From: CAZOZZ01 sp965262425 | GTDB lineage: Bacteria; Acidobacteriota; Terriglobia; 20CM-2-55-15 | Length of the DNA: 64,000 nt | Direction of reading: 5' to 3' | Assembly (NCBI GenBank): GCA_965262425.1 | Contig: OZ253536.1 | Coordinates: 806,001-870,000, forward strand | In this document: one piece after another, positions 47,673-55,854 of the stretch | How positions within the stretch are numbered: the first letter of the stretch is position 1 | Layout of the letters: the number at the start of each line of letters is the position of its first letter | Notes under the pieces: model-generated | What the model was told of the DNA's origin: nothing | The model's database searches: none | What the model saw: the letters and a program-made list of their open reading frames with translations, nothing else | Made by a program: the position numbers and the translations under genes

Positions 47673-48866
47673 ATGAGGTTGGTAGTAATCATGTTTAAAC
47701 AAGCAAGGGAGTACTCGATGCTAGGGCTGCGTGTCGCTACATTCATTCTGATGGGTGCATTGTTCTCCTCGGGCCAAGGCGTGGTCGATAGCACCTCGGA
47801 TGGGTCGGACGGTGCACTGGACCTGACGAACCCCGGTGTCATCGACTTCGATCCAGCGGCCCTTGGATTGGATCCGGACGGTGACCACATATTTCACTTC
47901 ACGACTGTCAATGTCGGGCCAGGTGTCACGGTTAAACTGTCTGCCCGATTCTTGAATGGACCTGTCGTGTGGCTTGCGTCGGGTGACGTTCGGATCGACG
48001 GAAGCTTGGACTTGAACGGCGAATCTGGCACGGTTCCAGCGGCCACTGTGAATCTTTTTGCGGTTCCCGCAGTGCCCGGAGCCGGCGGTTTCCCGGGTGG
48101 AGTCCTGTTCGGTGCTGGCGGCGGACCCGGTGGAGGGGGCACAAGTACCCGCGGGTTCTTCACTGGAAATCTGTTTTTGGTCCCGCTGGTTGGCGGCAGC
48201 GGTGGAGGCGGTGCCGGGCCTTCCGTAGCTGGCGGTGGCGCTGGCGGTGGTGCGATCCTGATCGCCAGTTCGACGTCAATTACGGTTAATGGCACCATCC
48301 TCGCGCAAGGTGGCTTCGGTGGTCGAGGTGGCGGCAGCGGGGGGGCAATCCGGCTCGTCGCCCCAATCGTCGCAGGAGGAGGGGCCTTGTTCATAACGGG
48401 GGGGACTAGTGCGGGGGGTACTTCCAAATACGGCACCTCTGGCCGCGTTCGGATCGAGGCGTTTCAGCGTTCCTGCTGTAGGGTGTTTCCACCTGTGGTG
48501 GCGGAGGCGGCGCCGTTCAGCTTGAACTTACCTACCGGAGGTCCGCCACCTACGCTCAAAGTGACGAGCGTGACAGACATCAACGGAACGCAGTTCGTCA
48601 CGGATCCCCCCACTGCGAGTTTCGCCCTGCCCGACGTTACGATCAGCGACGGCTCTCCGGTTGAGGTTGCCGTTGAGGCGAGCAACATACCCGTTGGAAC
48701 GGCCGTGCGATTGGAAATATTCTCAGAGAACGGCGCCAACCAGGTCGTCATTTCGCAGCCCCTCGCCGGAACTCTGGCGCTTTCCACCACAAGTGCGACG
48801 ATCACCGTACCACCAGGATTTTCTGTAGGGTTCGCCCGAGCAAAGTGGGGTCCACCAGGCCCCTGA
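47673..48866 (+). CDS. Secreted Gly-rich protein, unknown function
   Basis: 397 codons from ATG 47673, overlapping the preceding stop (ATGA). Internal ATG 47718 would put the signal peptide 'MLGLRVATFILMGALFSSGQ' at the very N-terminus and may be the true start. The middle (about 100-260) is a Gly-rich beta-like region ('GGGAILIASSTSITVNGTIL', 'GGRGGGSGGAIRL') as in polymorphic-membrane or PE-PGRS-like surface proteins; the C-terminal part is Ig-like. It shares the Gly-rich style with 36640-37120 of the giant protein. Probably cotranscribed with its neighbours. Confidence 0.7.
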   Translation: MRLVVIMFKQAREYSMLGLRVATFILMGALFSSGQGVVDSTSDGSDGALDLTNPGVIDFDPAALGLDPDGDHIFHFTTVNVGPGVTVKLSARFLNGPVVWLASGDVRIDGSLDLNGESGTVPAATVNLFAVPAVPGAGGFPGGVLFGAGGGPGGGGTSTRGFFTGNLFLVPLVGGSGGGGAGPSVAGGGAGGGAILIASSTSITVNGTILAQGGFGGRGGGSGGAIRLVAPIVAGGGALFITGGTSAGGTSKYGTSGRVRIEAFQRSCCRVFPPVVAEAAPFSLNLPTGGPPPTLKVTSVTDINGTQFVTDPPTASFALPDVTISDGSPVEVAVEASNIPVGTAVRLEIFSENGANQVVISQPLAGTLALSTTSATITVPPGFSVGFARAKWGPPGP

Positions 48867-48901
48867 GATCGGTTCGTCCCGGTTGCAAGGAGGTTGGCTT
48901 T

Positions 48902-50185
48902 GTGATTCGAACCATGAATAAAGCATTTTTCTCGGCGAGGCGCCAGATCGAACTTGCGCCGCCGCCCCGACCGCCACTGGGGGCAAGTGATTGCGTCCTC
49001 GGAGTCGGCCTGGCGCTGATCTGGCTGGTGTTCACCGGCGTAACCGTGCAAGCCCAGAACGTCCTCGGACCGGCTCAGCCCACAATGACCTCTCAGGATG
49101 TCGTGGGGGTCGGCCCATCAGCTACGACGCGTGGCCCGGACACCGCCGCGGTCACAATCCTCGAGTTTTCCGATTTTGAATGTCCTTTTTGTCAGCGCGC
49201 TAACCCCGTTGTCGAGGAGGTCCTGGCCGCTTACCCTGATCAGGTCCAGCTTCTCTTCAAGCATCTGCCGCTGCCGATCCATCGAAACGCGCCTCTTGCC
49301 CATGAAGCGGCGCTGGCTGCCGCGGTGCAGGGCAAGTTCTGGGACATGCACGATCTGCTCTTCGCCAATCAAGACCGATTAGCGCCGGGAGACCTTCAAG
49401 GATACGGGGCGGACCTCGGGTTGGACCCCGTCGCTTTTGAGGAGGCGATTTCGAAGCGCACTTTCAAGTCGATCGTCGATCGGGATCTGGCCGAAGCGAG
49501 GGCACTCGGAGTAACCGGCACGCCCACTTTCTTCGTGAACGGAAGGAAGCTGGTTGGAGCACAGCCTCTTGAAGCGTTCAAGGCCGTGATCGACGAGGCG
49601 TTGGGCCTACGGACGTTGGCCCAGCCATCGCCACTCCCTGACCGTGTAGCTGACATCAGTATTTCCGGTTCCCCTCTAAAAGGATCGCCTGCAGCACCAG
49701 TAACGATAGTGGAATACTCCGATCTCCAGTGCCCCTTTTGCGCCAGAGCCAATCCCACTCTCGAACAGTTGCTGAGTCAATACGCAGGCAAGGTCCAACT
49801 CGTCTTCAAACACTTTCCGCTACCGATGCATGCCGACGCCCACCTCGCCCATCAGGCAGCCCTGGCCGCAGCCGAGCAAGGTCAATTCTGGCAGTTTCAC
49901 GACGCGGTCTTCGCCAATCAGCAGGCCATGAAGAGAAGGGATCTCTTGCGGATGGCCCGCGAACTTGGACTGGACGAGGAGAGATTCATCGCCGATCTAG
50001 ACAGTGGACGCTTGGCTGAAGTTGTCGATCGCGACATGCAGGAAGGCGGGATTTTGGGGGTGACCGGAACGCCGACGTTCTTTATCAACGGAATCAGACT
50101 GGTCGGCGCGCAGCCACTGTCCGCATTCAGTCAGGTAATCGATCGGGAGATTCTTGAGAGCTCTGGGCCGCGGCACGAGTACTGA
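48902..50185 (+). CDS. Tandem DsbA-like thiol oxidoreductase (two thioredoxin_4 domains)
   Basis: About 427 residues from GTG 48902, 7 bp after AAGGAGG; the ATG at 48914 is an alternative. A membrane segment/signal ('CVLGVGLALIWLVFTGVTVQ') is followed by two DsbA/thioredoxin_4 domains (about 75-235 and 250-420), each with CPFC in 'FECPFCQRANP' and 'LQCPFCARANP' and a cis-Pro loop 'GVTGTPTFFVNG' / 'GVTGTPTFFING'. The domains are clear internal duplicates. Periplasmic disulfide formation is expected, perhaps serving the Cys-rich C-terminus of the giant protein upstream (inference). Last gene before attR. Confidence 0.9.
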   Translation: MIRTMNKAFFSARRQIELAPPPRPPLGASDCVLGVGLALIWLVFTGVTVQAQNVLGPAQPTMTSQDVVGVGPSATTRGPDTAAVTILEFSDFECPFCQRANPVVEEVLAAYPDQVQLLFKHLPLPIHRNAPLAHEAALAAAVQGKFWDMHDLLFANQDRLAPGDLQGYGADLGLDPVAFEEAISKRTFKSIVDRDLAEARALGVTGTPTFFVNGRKLVGAQPLEAFKAVIDEALGLRTLAQPSPLPDRVADISISGSPLKGSPAAPVTIVEYSDLQCPFCARANPTLEQLLSQYAGKVQLVFKHFPLPMHADAHLAHQAALAAAEQGQFWQFHDAVFANQQAMKRRDLLRMARELGLDEERFIADLDSGRLAEVVDRDMQEGGILGVTGTPTFFINGIRLVGAQPLSAFSQVIDREILESSGPRHEY

Positions 50186-50593
50186 GAAGCTAGACAAATC
50201 AAATTGTCCCTCAGGCTGAACGGTTGACTCAAAACTGGGTCGCATGGGTCTTGCAACCGTATCTCGTTGTTTGATGCGTTCTCCACTACCCACGAGCGAA
50301 CATTTGCAGACTTCTGCTGGAAGAAAGTGACGCCGAAATTGTTCCAGAAGTGGAGATTGTCACAGGCTATGCCGGTTGTTGTGTCGCAAACCGCTGCGAA
50401 ACCGAAGACCAAATCGAGCGTGAAAACTTCGGAGCAGGCTTCGCGGTCGACGGTTTCAGATTTGGGCACGGAGGAGGGTCGCACGGCCGATACTGATGAG
50501 CGTGCACGGGCGCCTTTTTGAAATGATGGGAAGAACGATGGGAAACCTGAGGGTCTTCGGTCTAAGCCTTGTTTGTCAGTCACTTGCGGGCAA
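50186..50593. other. Right end of the island, no recognised gene
   Basis: 408 bp between the DsbA stop and attR. A frame at 50267-50521 (84 codons) has no recognisable domain or ribosome-binding site. Nothing else stands out. Confidence 0.5.
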
Positions 50594-50616
50594 GTTCGAT
50601 TCCCTCCAGGGCTATT
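50594..50616. other. attR: right attachment repeat of the island
   Basis: 23 bp identical to 13060-13082, the tRNA-Arg 3' end plus TT. The surrounding bases differ and no tRNA can form here, as expected for the distal copy. Confidence 0.88.
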
Positions 50617-50623
50617 GGACTTA

Positions 50624-50801
50624 GGGCCCGCTCAACAATAACTTCACATTTTGGCATCCCATCTTCACGCCATCTTCGGCCGCTCCTCAATCGCAGATCC
50701 TCGAAATAGCCGGGCTATTCCTCCTATCTGCTCAATCGGTCGCGACCAAATCTGACGCAAATCTGGGCGCCAACTCTGTGAAGTTATTGTTGAGCGGACC
50801 C
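50624..50801. mobile_element. 178-bp MITE with 25-bp inverted repeats
   Basis: Termini GGGCCCGCTCAACAATAACT... and its near-perfect complement (one mismatch in 25), flanked by the 3-bp duplication TTA (50621-50623, 50802-50804). It lies 7 bp beyond attR, outside the island. No transposase with matching ends is in the window, so the parent family is not assigned. Confidence 0.85.
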
Positions 50802-51054
50802 TTAGCTCCGACCGCTGCACAATCAAGGTGCAACTCTCCGGGAACTCTCCGGCTTTCTCCCGACCTGTTCACCGAAAAGGACAAAAAGCGGTTCCACGCG
50901 AAGTGCGTGTGGCGTGGAAAGTGCCGCGAGTGGACTTCAGTTGTCCACTCCAGTGGGTATGTCGAGTTTCGGCGCCGCGAGGCATCACATGAGGGTGACG
51001 GTAGGCGACTGACTGACTGATTGACGCCGATTCGCTCCTTTCGTAAACTCTGTT

Positions 51055-51183
51055 ATGGGTTCTTACCGGCTCGCTCCAAAGAAACACCCGACAAATGTCA
51101 CCTGCGCGCAGCTTGGAATTACGGAGATTCTCGTAGCGCTGGGCATGGGCGGCATTTCCCTACTGCCAGAATTTCCGGCCTGA
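51055..51183 (+). CDS. Possible small ORF (42 aa)
   Basis: It reads 'MGSYRLAPKKHPTNVTCAQL' and a hydrophobic tail 'ILVALGMGGISLLPEFPA', ending 21 bp before the kinase pseudogene start. No clear ribosome-binding site or family. The rest of 50805-51204 shows nothing. Confidence 0.25.
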   Translation: MGSYRLAPKKHPTNVTCAQLGITEILVALGMGGISLLPEFPA

Positions 51184-51670
51184 CATCGGAAGCACAGGTA
51201 CACCATGAGCAAAGAAGTCACTCTCCTCGCGGGCGATGATCGCGCCGCGGTCCGTTCGACTATCAATTTGATCCAGACGCCGGTCTACCTGATCGACGTG
51301 GACGTATCCGGTTCCTTCAGGTTCTTTGCGGTGAACACATCGGAGGAACGCGTCATCGGGCTCGAACGGGAGGAGATCGAGGACCGCAGGCTGGAAGATG
51401 TCCTGTCGCCAGGCATGTCGACGATGAACAACGCTTCGAACGGGTATTCCAGGATGGGCCGATGGGAATGGTCGTTGTCGACCTGGAGACCCGGGTTTTG
51501 GATATCAATCGCGTCTTCTGTCTCCTGCTCGGATACACACCGGCTGAACTGATAGGCAAGAAGTCTTCCTACTACACTCATCCCGACGACCTTGGAATCA
51601 ACGCCGAGGTGGTCGACACACTTTTAAGTGGAAAAATCTCCGTCTTCCATGGGGAAAAAAGATAGCCTCC

Positions 51671-52924
51671 TCAGTAAAATCTGTGGGCGACATCGGGTTC
51701 CGGTAACGCTCCAAGCGTGTGGTAGAGAGCGACTTGGGCAGCTCTAAAGGTCCGAAAACCATACGCTTTTCTGGTGGTCACTTTCGCTTTGTTGTTGAAA
51801 CCTTCGACGATGCCCCCGGAAATCCGCTTTTTGGCACGGAACCAGTTGAGCAGGAGTTCCCGGTGGGAGCGGAGCATGCGCGCCACCTTTTTCATGGGCT
51901 CGATCCGGGATCGCATCGTCCGCCGGCACCAGGCATCCATGAATTGACCGGCCCAGTAGGGCGACGTGTACTCCCAGAAGAACTGGAAGTCCTCCTTGAG
52001 CAGAAAGCTCCGAACGGTCCGCAGGTTGTACTGGAGCAGGTCGGCCAGCTTGATGTCTTGCTTGTCGGTTCGGTTCTGGGGGCGCTTGAGCAAACACCAC
52101 CGGGAGTGTTTCAGGATCGGCTCCAATCCCGCGGCTTTCATATCCCGGGATTCCTGGGCTCGAACCTCATCGATGGCCTTATTCATGTGCATGGCGATAT
52201 GAAACCGATCCAGAACATGCAGGGCCGTCGATGCTTTCTTGGAAATCACCTTCAGATACGGCTTCCACATGTCGCTGCACACGAACTTCAACTCGGCGGC
52301 GCGCTCGACTCCGAATTGCTGGAAGAAGCGCAGCAACGTTTTCACCGTGCGATCCCGGCCGACCCAGAGCAGCCGCTTGGAATGCCGGTCGATCTGGTAG
52401 ACCACCGTCAGGTACTTGTGCCCCCGGCGCCAGAGAATCTCGTCCACGCCAATCGCGGTCACACCCTCCAGGTCCCGGTGCGCCAGCCCCCAGCCGACGA
52501 TCCATTCCACAGATCGAAACACCTTCTCCCAGGAAGTCCGGAAGATGTCGGCAACCTCCTGCCAGGACATCCGCCGCGCCCAACCGGCCAGAAATTGCAT
52601 ATACGTCCGCGTCAAGGTTTGCTTACCCTCGGCCCAGGGCACCGATTCGACCTTCACGCCACAACGCCTGCAATCCACACGCCGCATCAGATACACGAAG
52701 AACACGGGAAAGCCCCACAGCGGCACAAACTCGAACAGGCGGGCCTCCAGCGTGTCGTAACCCGGTCCCGCACGCCCGCAGCCCGAGCAGACCGGCCGGC
52801 TGTTGCGTCGTGGAAATATCTCCACCAACAGTGCCGTCTCGCCCCCGATTCGTTCCCATCGCACTGCTCCGTAGACAAAGGACTTGAACTTCTGCACTCG
52901 ATTCAGAATAGTCTTCACTTGCAC
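51671..52924 (-). CDS. ISL3-family transposase
   Basis: 417 residues. N-terminal zinc-finger region with CxxC pairs ('PVCSGCGRAG', 'VDCRRCGVKVE'), HTH, then the DDE_Tnp_ISL3 core: Asp in 'GVDEILWRRGH', Asp in 'VCSDMWKPYL', Glu in 'GGIVEGFNNKAK'. Full length and uninterrupted. The best candidate in the window for mobilising the 317-bp MITEs. Confidence 0.95.
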   Translation of the reverse strand: MQVKTILNRVQKFKSFVYGAVRWERIGGETALLVEIFPRRNSRPVCSGCGRAGPGYDTLEARLFEFVPLWGFPVFFVYLMRRVDCRRCGVKVESVPWAEGKQTLTRTYMQFLAGWARRMSWQEVADIFRTSWEKVFRSVEWIVGWGLAHRDLEGVTAIGVDEILWRRGHKYLTVVYQIDRHSKRLLWVGRDRTVKTLLRFFQQFGVERAAELKFVCSDMWKPYLKVISKKASTALHVLDRFHIAMHMNKAIDEVRAQESRDMKAAGLEPILKHSRWCLLKRPQNRTDKQDIKLADLLQYNLRTVRSFLLKEDFQFFWEYTSPYWAGQFMDAWCRRTMRSRIEPMKKVARMLRSHRELLLNWFRAKKRISGGIVEGFNNKAKVTTRKAYGFRTFRAAQVALYHTLGALPEPDVAHRFY

Positions 52925-53035
52925 CCTGGTCTCGTCTCTCCTGCTTTGGATTTGTTTGGTGCAATACCAAATACAGGATTCGAGCCAGGGTGTGCTACAT
53001 CCCTTTCGTTCTCATCGTCGGTTTCTCCTCATCCC

Positions 53036-53148
53036 GGCCTGTGTGGAAGTGTGAATCGGCCCCACGTCTTTTCCGGCCGATTCAAGTCGCTGTGGAAATC
53101 CGCGCGTCTCTTACCGGATTCCCTCAGCGTCGCCACTTTCCACAGGCC
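53036..53148 (-). other. Structured module shared with IS3 and IS21 (ISL3 version)
   Basis: Outer stem GGCCTGTG..CACAGGCC, extended by GGAAGTG/CACTTTC, encloses two hairpins: TGAATCGGCC..GGCCGATTCA and GGAAATCCG..CGGATTCCC. Read on the minus strand, GGATTTCCACAGCGACTTGA lines up with GGATTTCCACAACGGCTTGA of the IS3 copy. It lies between the element end and the transposase start. Confidence 0.68.
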
Positions 53149-53607
53149 ACTCATTTGCCCGTTTCTACCCACAGATTTTGCCGAGGACCCAAAAGATACA
53201 TCCGGAAGAACGGGAATACGGTGTGGGCGCGCGTAACCGGGACGGTGATTCGAGATGAGGATGGCAAACCCGTTTACGGTCTGGGAATGGTCGAAGACAT
53301 CACCGATCAAAAGTCCGCCGAAGAAACGATTCGACAGACGAATCAGGAACTCCAAATCCAGGCAGCGGCAAAGCACGAACACATCCAACGATTCGAACGC
53401 GTGTTCGAAATGGGTCCGATCGGAATGTGTGTTGCCGGGCCAGATCTCAAACTCAGCAAAGTGAACAAACCGATGTGTGACATCACCGGCTACACCGAAG
53501 AGGAACTGACCGGGATCAAGTTTGAAGAAATCACACATCCCGACGACGTGGACATCGACGTAGAGTTGGCCGGACAACTCTTTCGGGGGGAGATCCCGTT
53601 CTACCAG

Positions 53608-53649
53608 ATCGAAAAGCGTTACATTCGAATCGAAAAGCGTTACATTCGA
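53608..53649 (+). repeat. 21-bp tandem duplication in the third PAS domain
   Basis: Two perfect copies of a 21-bp unit (53608-53628, 53629-53649) give 'IEKRYIRIEKRYIRKDG', inserting seven residues into a PAS beta strand of the decayed kinase. Confidence 0.9.
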
Positions 53650-54831
53650 AAGGACGGCAGCATTTGCTGGGTGCACTTGACGGCGTCCCTGGTTCGAGGC
53701 GAAGGTGGCGCTCCGCTCTATGGCCTGGCCATGGTGAAAGACATCCAGGAGCGCAAGATTGCCGAAGACGTTGACCTGGTGACGGTACTGGCGTCGAAGG
53801 GTCGGATCGAGGCGGATTCAGCGCAATTAGAACAGGTAATCGTCAACCTGGTGGTCAACGCCCGCCACGCCATGCCCGGCGGAGGTAAGTTGAAGATCGA
53901 GACCGAAGACGTCACGGTTGGCGCAAAATCGACCCTCGCTATCGATGACACCAAGCGGGGCGGCTACGTCCGGCTCGGCGTCACGGATACTGGCATCGGG
54001 ATGGACCCGGACACAGTCGCCCACATATTCGAACCTTTCTTCACCACGAAAGAAAAAGGTCAGGGAACCGGTCTGGGTCTCGCCGCGGTCTACGGGATCG
54101 TCAGGCAGAGTCAAGGGACCATTACGGTCGACAGCCACCCCGGTTCCGGGACCGTGTTCAAGATCTATCTGCCACACACCTCGCAAGAGGCCGTCGAGCC
54201 GGAAGCGACCGATGAATGGATGGAAGCGAGCGAAGGCGCGGGGAAGATCCTGCTGCTCGAGGATGACGAGGATCTCCGGACCCTGTTCGCCGCAGTGCTC
54301 CTCAAGGCCGGCTACGCGGTCACCGAGTTCGCCGACGCTCAACACGCCCGCCGGTCTTTGAAGTGGCAGGATTTGTTCGACCTGGTGGTCACGGACGTTG
54401 TCATGCCCGGCATGAGCGGCCCACAGTTCGTCAAATGGATCCGCGGCGCCCACCCGCGCACGCGGGTTCTCTACATGTCCGGCTACGCTGGAAACGAACT
54501 GTCCGCAAGGCCGCTCGAAGATGGAAGCCGCCTGCTGGAGAAGCCGTTTACACCCTCCCGCCTGTTGCAAGCTGTCAACGAAGCGCTCCGCGACAGACCC
54601 GCGGAATCCTGAGAAAGCGAAAGGGACACCACGGCCTTCACGAAGAGCTCTCGACATCTACGTCCCTCAATGAGTGAAATGCAGGTCCTGGAACCACAGG
54701 TCGAGTGCGTGAGTCATTTCTCTTTAAACGATGCCAGGTTCGAAGGGGTCTTTTATCTCGGGACCCTGGCATTACGTTTTGGTAAGCTGCGGTGGAGTTT
54801 TGTGCAACTGGTTATGGACAGGAGGTGTCGG

Positions 54832-55527
54832 ATGTTGAAGAAGTTTCTGGGAATCGCAATGGTGGTTGCCCTGGCCGGTACGGTGGCCTGGGCTGATGAC
54901 TTCTGGGACGAAAAGAACTTCCTTGAATGGAACAACAAAGAACTGCGCAAGATGACGACTGATTCTCCATGGGCGAAGAAGGCTCAGGTCAAAGTGAGCC
55001 GTGGAGGGGATTTCTCGCTCGTCCCGTTTTCCGCTTCCGCAAGCTCAAGGGACATGACCGATGTGGGCAGTGGCGGTGGTGGAAGTTTCGGCAGGAGCGG
55101 CGGCACGCCAAGAATCGATCTGTTTGTCATGTGGCGGAGCGCGCGTCCGCTCAAGAAGGCCATCGTCAAATCCCTGGTCGGCAATTCGAACGACGTGTCT
55201 GCCGCGCAGCAGGAGTTCCTGGATCGTGAGGAGGAATACTACATCGTTGTTCTAGGCAGTGTCCCACCGGATTTTGCTCGGGCTTTTGAGAACCTGGAAG
55301 GTGTCGACGAAAAGATTTCTCTCGACCGAAAAGGTAAAGACAAGATTTTTATCCAGGAAATCCAGGTCCAGGCCATGGCCGGCGAAGTGCACCTCCTGTT
55401 CCCGAAGACCGACGCCATTGTGGTCGAAGACAAGGACGTCGAATTGAATGTCGACATGGATGGCTTGAGGTTCAAGAAGAAGTTCAGCCTGAAGAACATG
55501 GTCGTCAACGGAAAGCTCGAGATGTAG
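54832..55527 (+). CDS. Secreted acidobacterial-type hypothetical protein
   Basis: 231 residues from ATG 54832, after GGAGGTG. An earlier in-frame start at 54670 would precede the signal peptide and is unlikely. Signal peptide 'MLKKFLGIAMVVALAGTVAW' then 'ADDFWDEKNFLEWNNKELRK', 'MTTDSPWAKKAQV', a pattern I associate with GWxTD-like proteins of Acidobacteriota. The rest is soluble with alternating strands ('IDLFVMWRSARPLKKAIV', 'YYIVVLGSVP'). Function unknown; probably periplasmic. Monocistronic; 55528-55760 holds no gene. Confidence 0.8.
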   Translation: MLKKFLGIAMVVALAGTVAWADDFWDEKNFLEWNNKELRKMTTDSPWAKKAQVKVSRGGDFSLVPFSASASSRDMTDVGSGGGGSFGRSGGTPRIDLFVMWRSARPLKKAIVKSLVGNSNDVSAAQQEFLDREEEYYIVVLGSVPPDFARAFENLEGVDEKISLDRKGKDKIFIQEIQVQAMAGEVHLLFPKTDAIVVEDKDVELNVDMDGLRFKKKFSLKNMVVNGKLEM

Positions 55528-55762
55528 CCTTTCCCGAAAGGACTTTCATCGTCAAAATCATCAAGACACCTGGATCGAAGCGACTCGACCTCGGAGGATC
55601 CGCAGGTCGAGTCTGTTTCGTGACGGCTTTCCTTCCGATCCGCTTCTGACTCTCCCACACGTCGCTCTGTTAGGGAGGCGGTCGGAGAGGTCACTTTCGT
55701 TCCCATTTCCGGGCGTCGGTTCAACCTGCCTTTGCCCACTCCTCCGGTCGTCCTGGCCTGCT

Positions 55763-55791
55763 TGTAATTGTCCTGTTGCTAGCATAGAATC
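55763..55791 (+). promoter_or_regulatory. Candidate promoter of the TPR-rpmF-plsX operon
   Basis: -35 TTGTAA (55763-55768), 17-bp spacer, -10 TAGAAT (55786-55791). It starts transcription about 57 bp before the GTG at 55855, which has AAGGAGG (55842-55848). Confidence 0.45.
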
Positions 55792-55854
55792 AATAGGTTT
55801 GGGAGAGCGGGACCATCACATACGGAGTGGTACGCCCAGCCAAGGAGGTTCTTA

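Larger units (their letters stand above)
43605..47676 (+). pseudogene. Secreted TSP3/discoidin/PA14 multidomain protein, split by the 317-bp MITE
   Basis: It probably starts at ATG 43605, giving a signal-anchor 'MQRIVGTFLGWIVFPWLVLL'; an upstream ATG at 43539 is in frame. Domains: Big_2-like (about 50-130), calcium-binding thrombospondin type-3 repeats ('DTDGDGLPDGYETSAGLDS'), second Big_2, discoidin/F5-8C-like ('NAVDGDPLTSWFTASGD'). The MITE at 45367 interrupts 'LGTSIF|LSDTDSDG'; after it come more TSP3 repeats, a 26-residue tandem repeat, and a PA14 domain ('GFLWIRETGDYTFVLGADEG'). Removing the MITE and one CATCTTCC restores one frame of about 1250 codons. Likely a cell-surface adhesin or carbohydrate-binding protein. 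Confidence 0.82.
13060..50616. mobile_element. 37.6-kb integrative island in tRNA-Arg(CCU)
   Basis: It is bounded by the 23-bp direct repeat. It carries a tRNA-adjacent integrase (frameshifted), an AlpA-like regulator, DUF927 primase-helicase, terminase small subunit, a second integrase, a GHKL-nuclease protein and large secreted proteins. Much of the interior is secondary IS insertions. The gene set resembles a phage satellite fused to a secreted-protein cargo block. No capsid, tail or conjugation genes are visible, so transfer would need a helper. Confidence 0.8.
51665..53190 (-). mobile_element. ISL3-family element
   Basis: 1526 bp. Termini GCCTCCTCAGTAAAATCTGT and the complement of GGGTCCTCGGCAAAATCTGT, 8-bp duplication AAAAGATA (51657-51664, 53191-53198). 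The ends closely resemble those of the 317-bp MITE (GCCTCCTC/GGGTCTTC then ..AATTTGTGGG). Confidence 0.95.
51205..54612 (+). pseudogene. PAS-PAS-PAS hybrid histidine kinase, frameshifted, DHp deleted, split by ISL3
   Basis: The first PAS begins at ATG 51205. A frameshift near 51420 moves the next PAS ('RFERVFQDGPMGMVVVDLET') to another frame. The ISL3 element (51665-53190) interrupts it at 'FHGEK|RYIRKNG'; removing it with one AAAAGATA restores the frame. A third PAS follows (about 53390-53760). Then 'KDIQERKIAEDVDLVTVLAS' passes straight into the ATPase domain ('VNLVVNARHAMPGGGKL', 'DTGIGMD', 'GQGTGLGLAAVYG') with no HisKA domain or phosphoacceptor His. A receiver with 'EDDEDL' and Asp in 'VVTDVVMPG' ends it. 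Three independent lesions show a decayed gene. Confidence 0.9.

Noticed and set aside
50267..50521. 84-codon ORF before attR as a gene
   Set aside because: No ribosome-binding site, no recognisable domain and ordinary random-frame composition.
52990..54612. A separate kinase gene starting at 52990
   Set aside because: Its first 67 codons lie inside the ISL3 element; the PAS homology resumes exactly at the duplication 53191, so it is the 3' part of the split gene.
54731..54772. ATGCCAGG..CCTGGCAT hairpin as a terminator
   Set aside because: The loop is about 26 nt and only four T follow; too weak to call, though it could be a transcript hairpin upstream of 54832.
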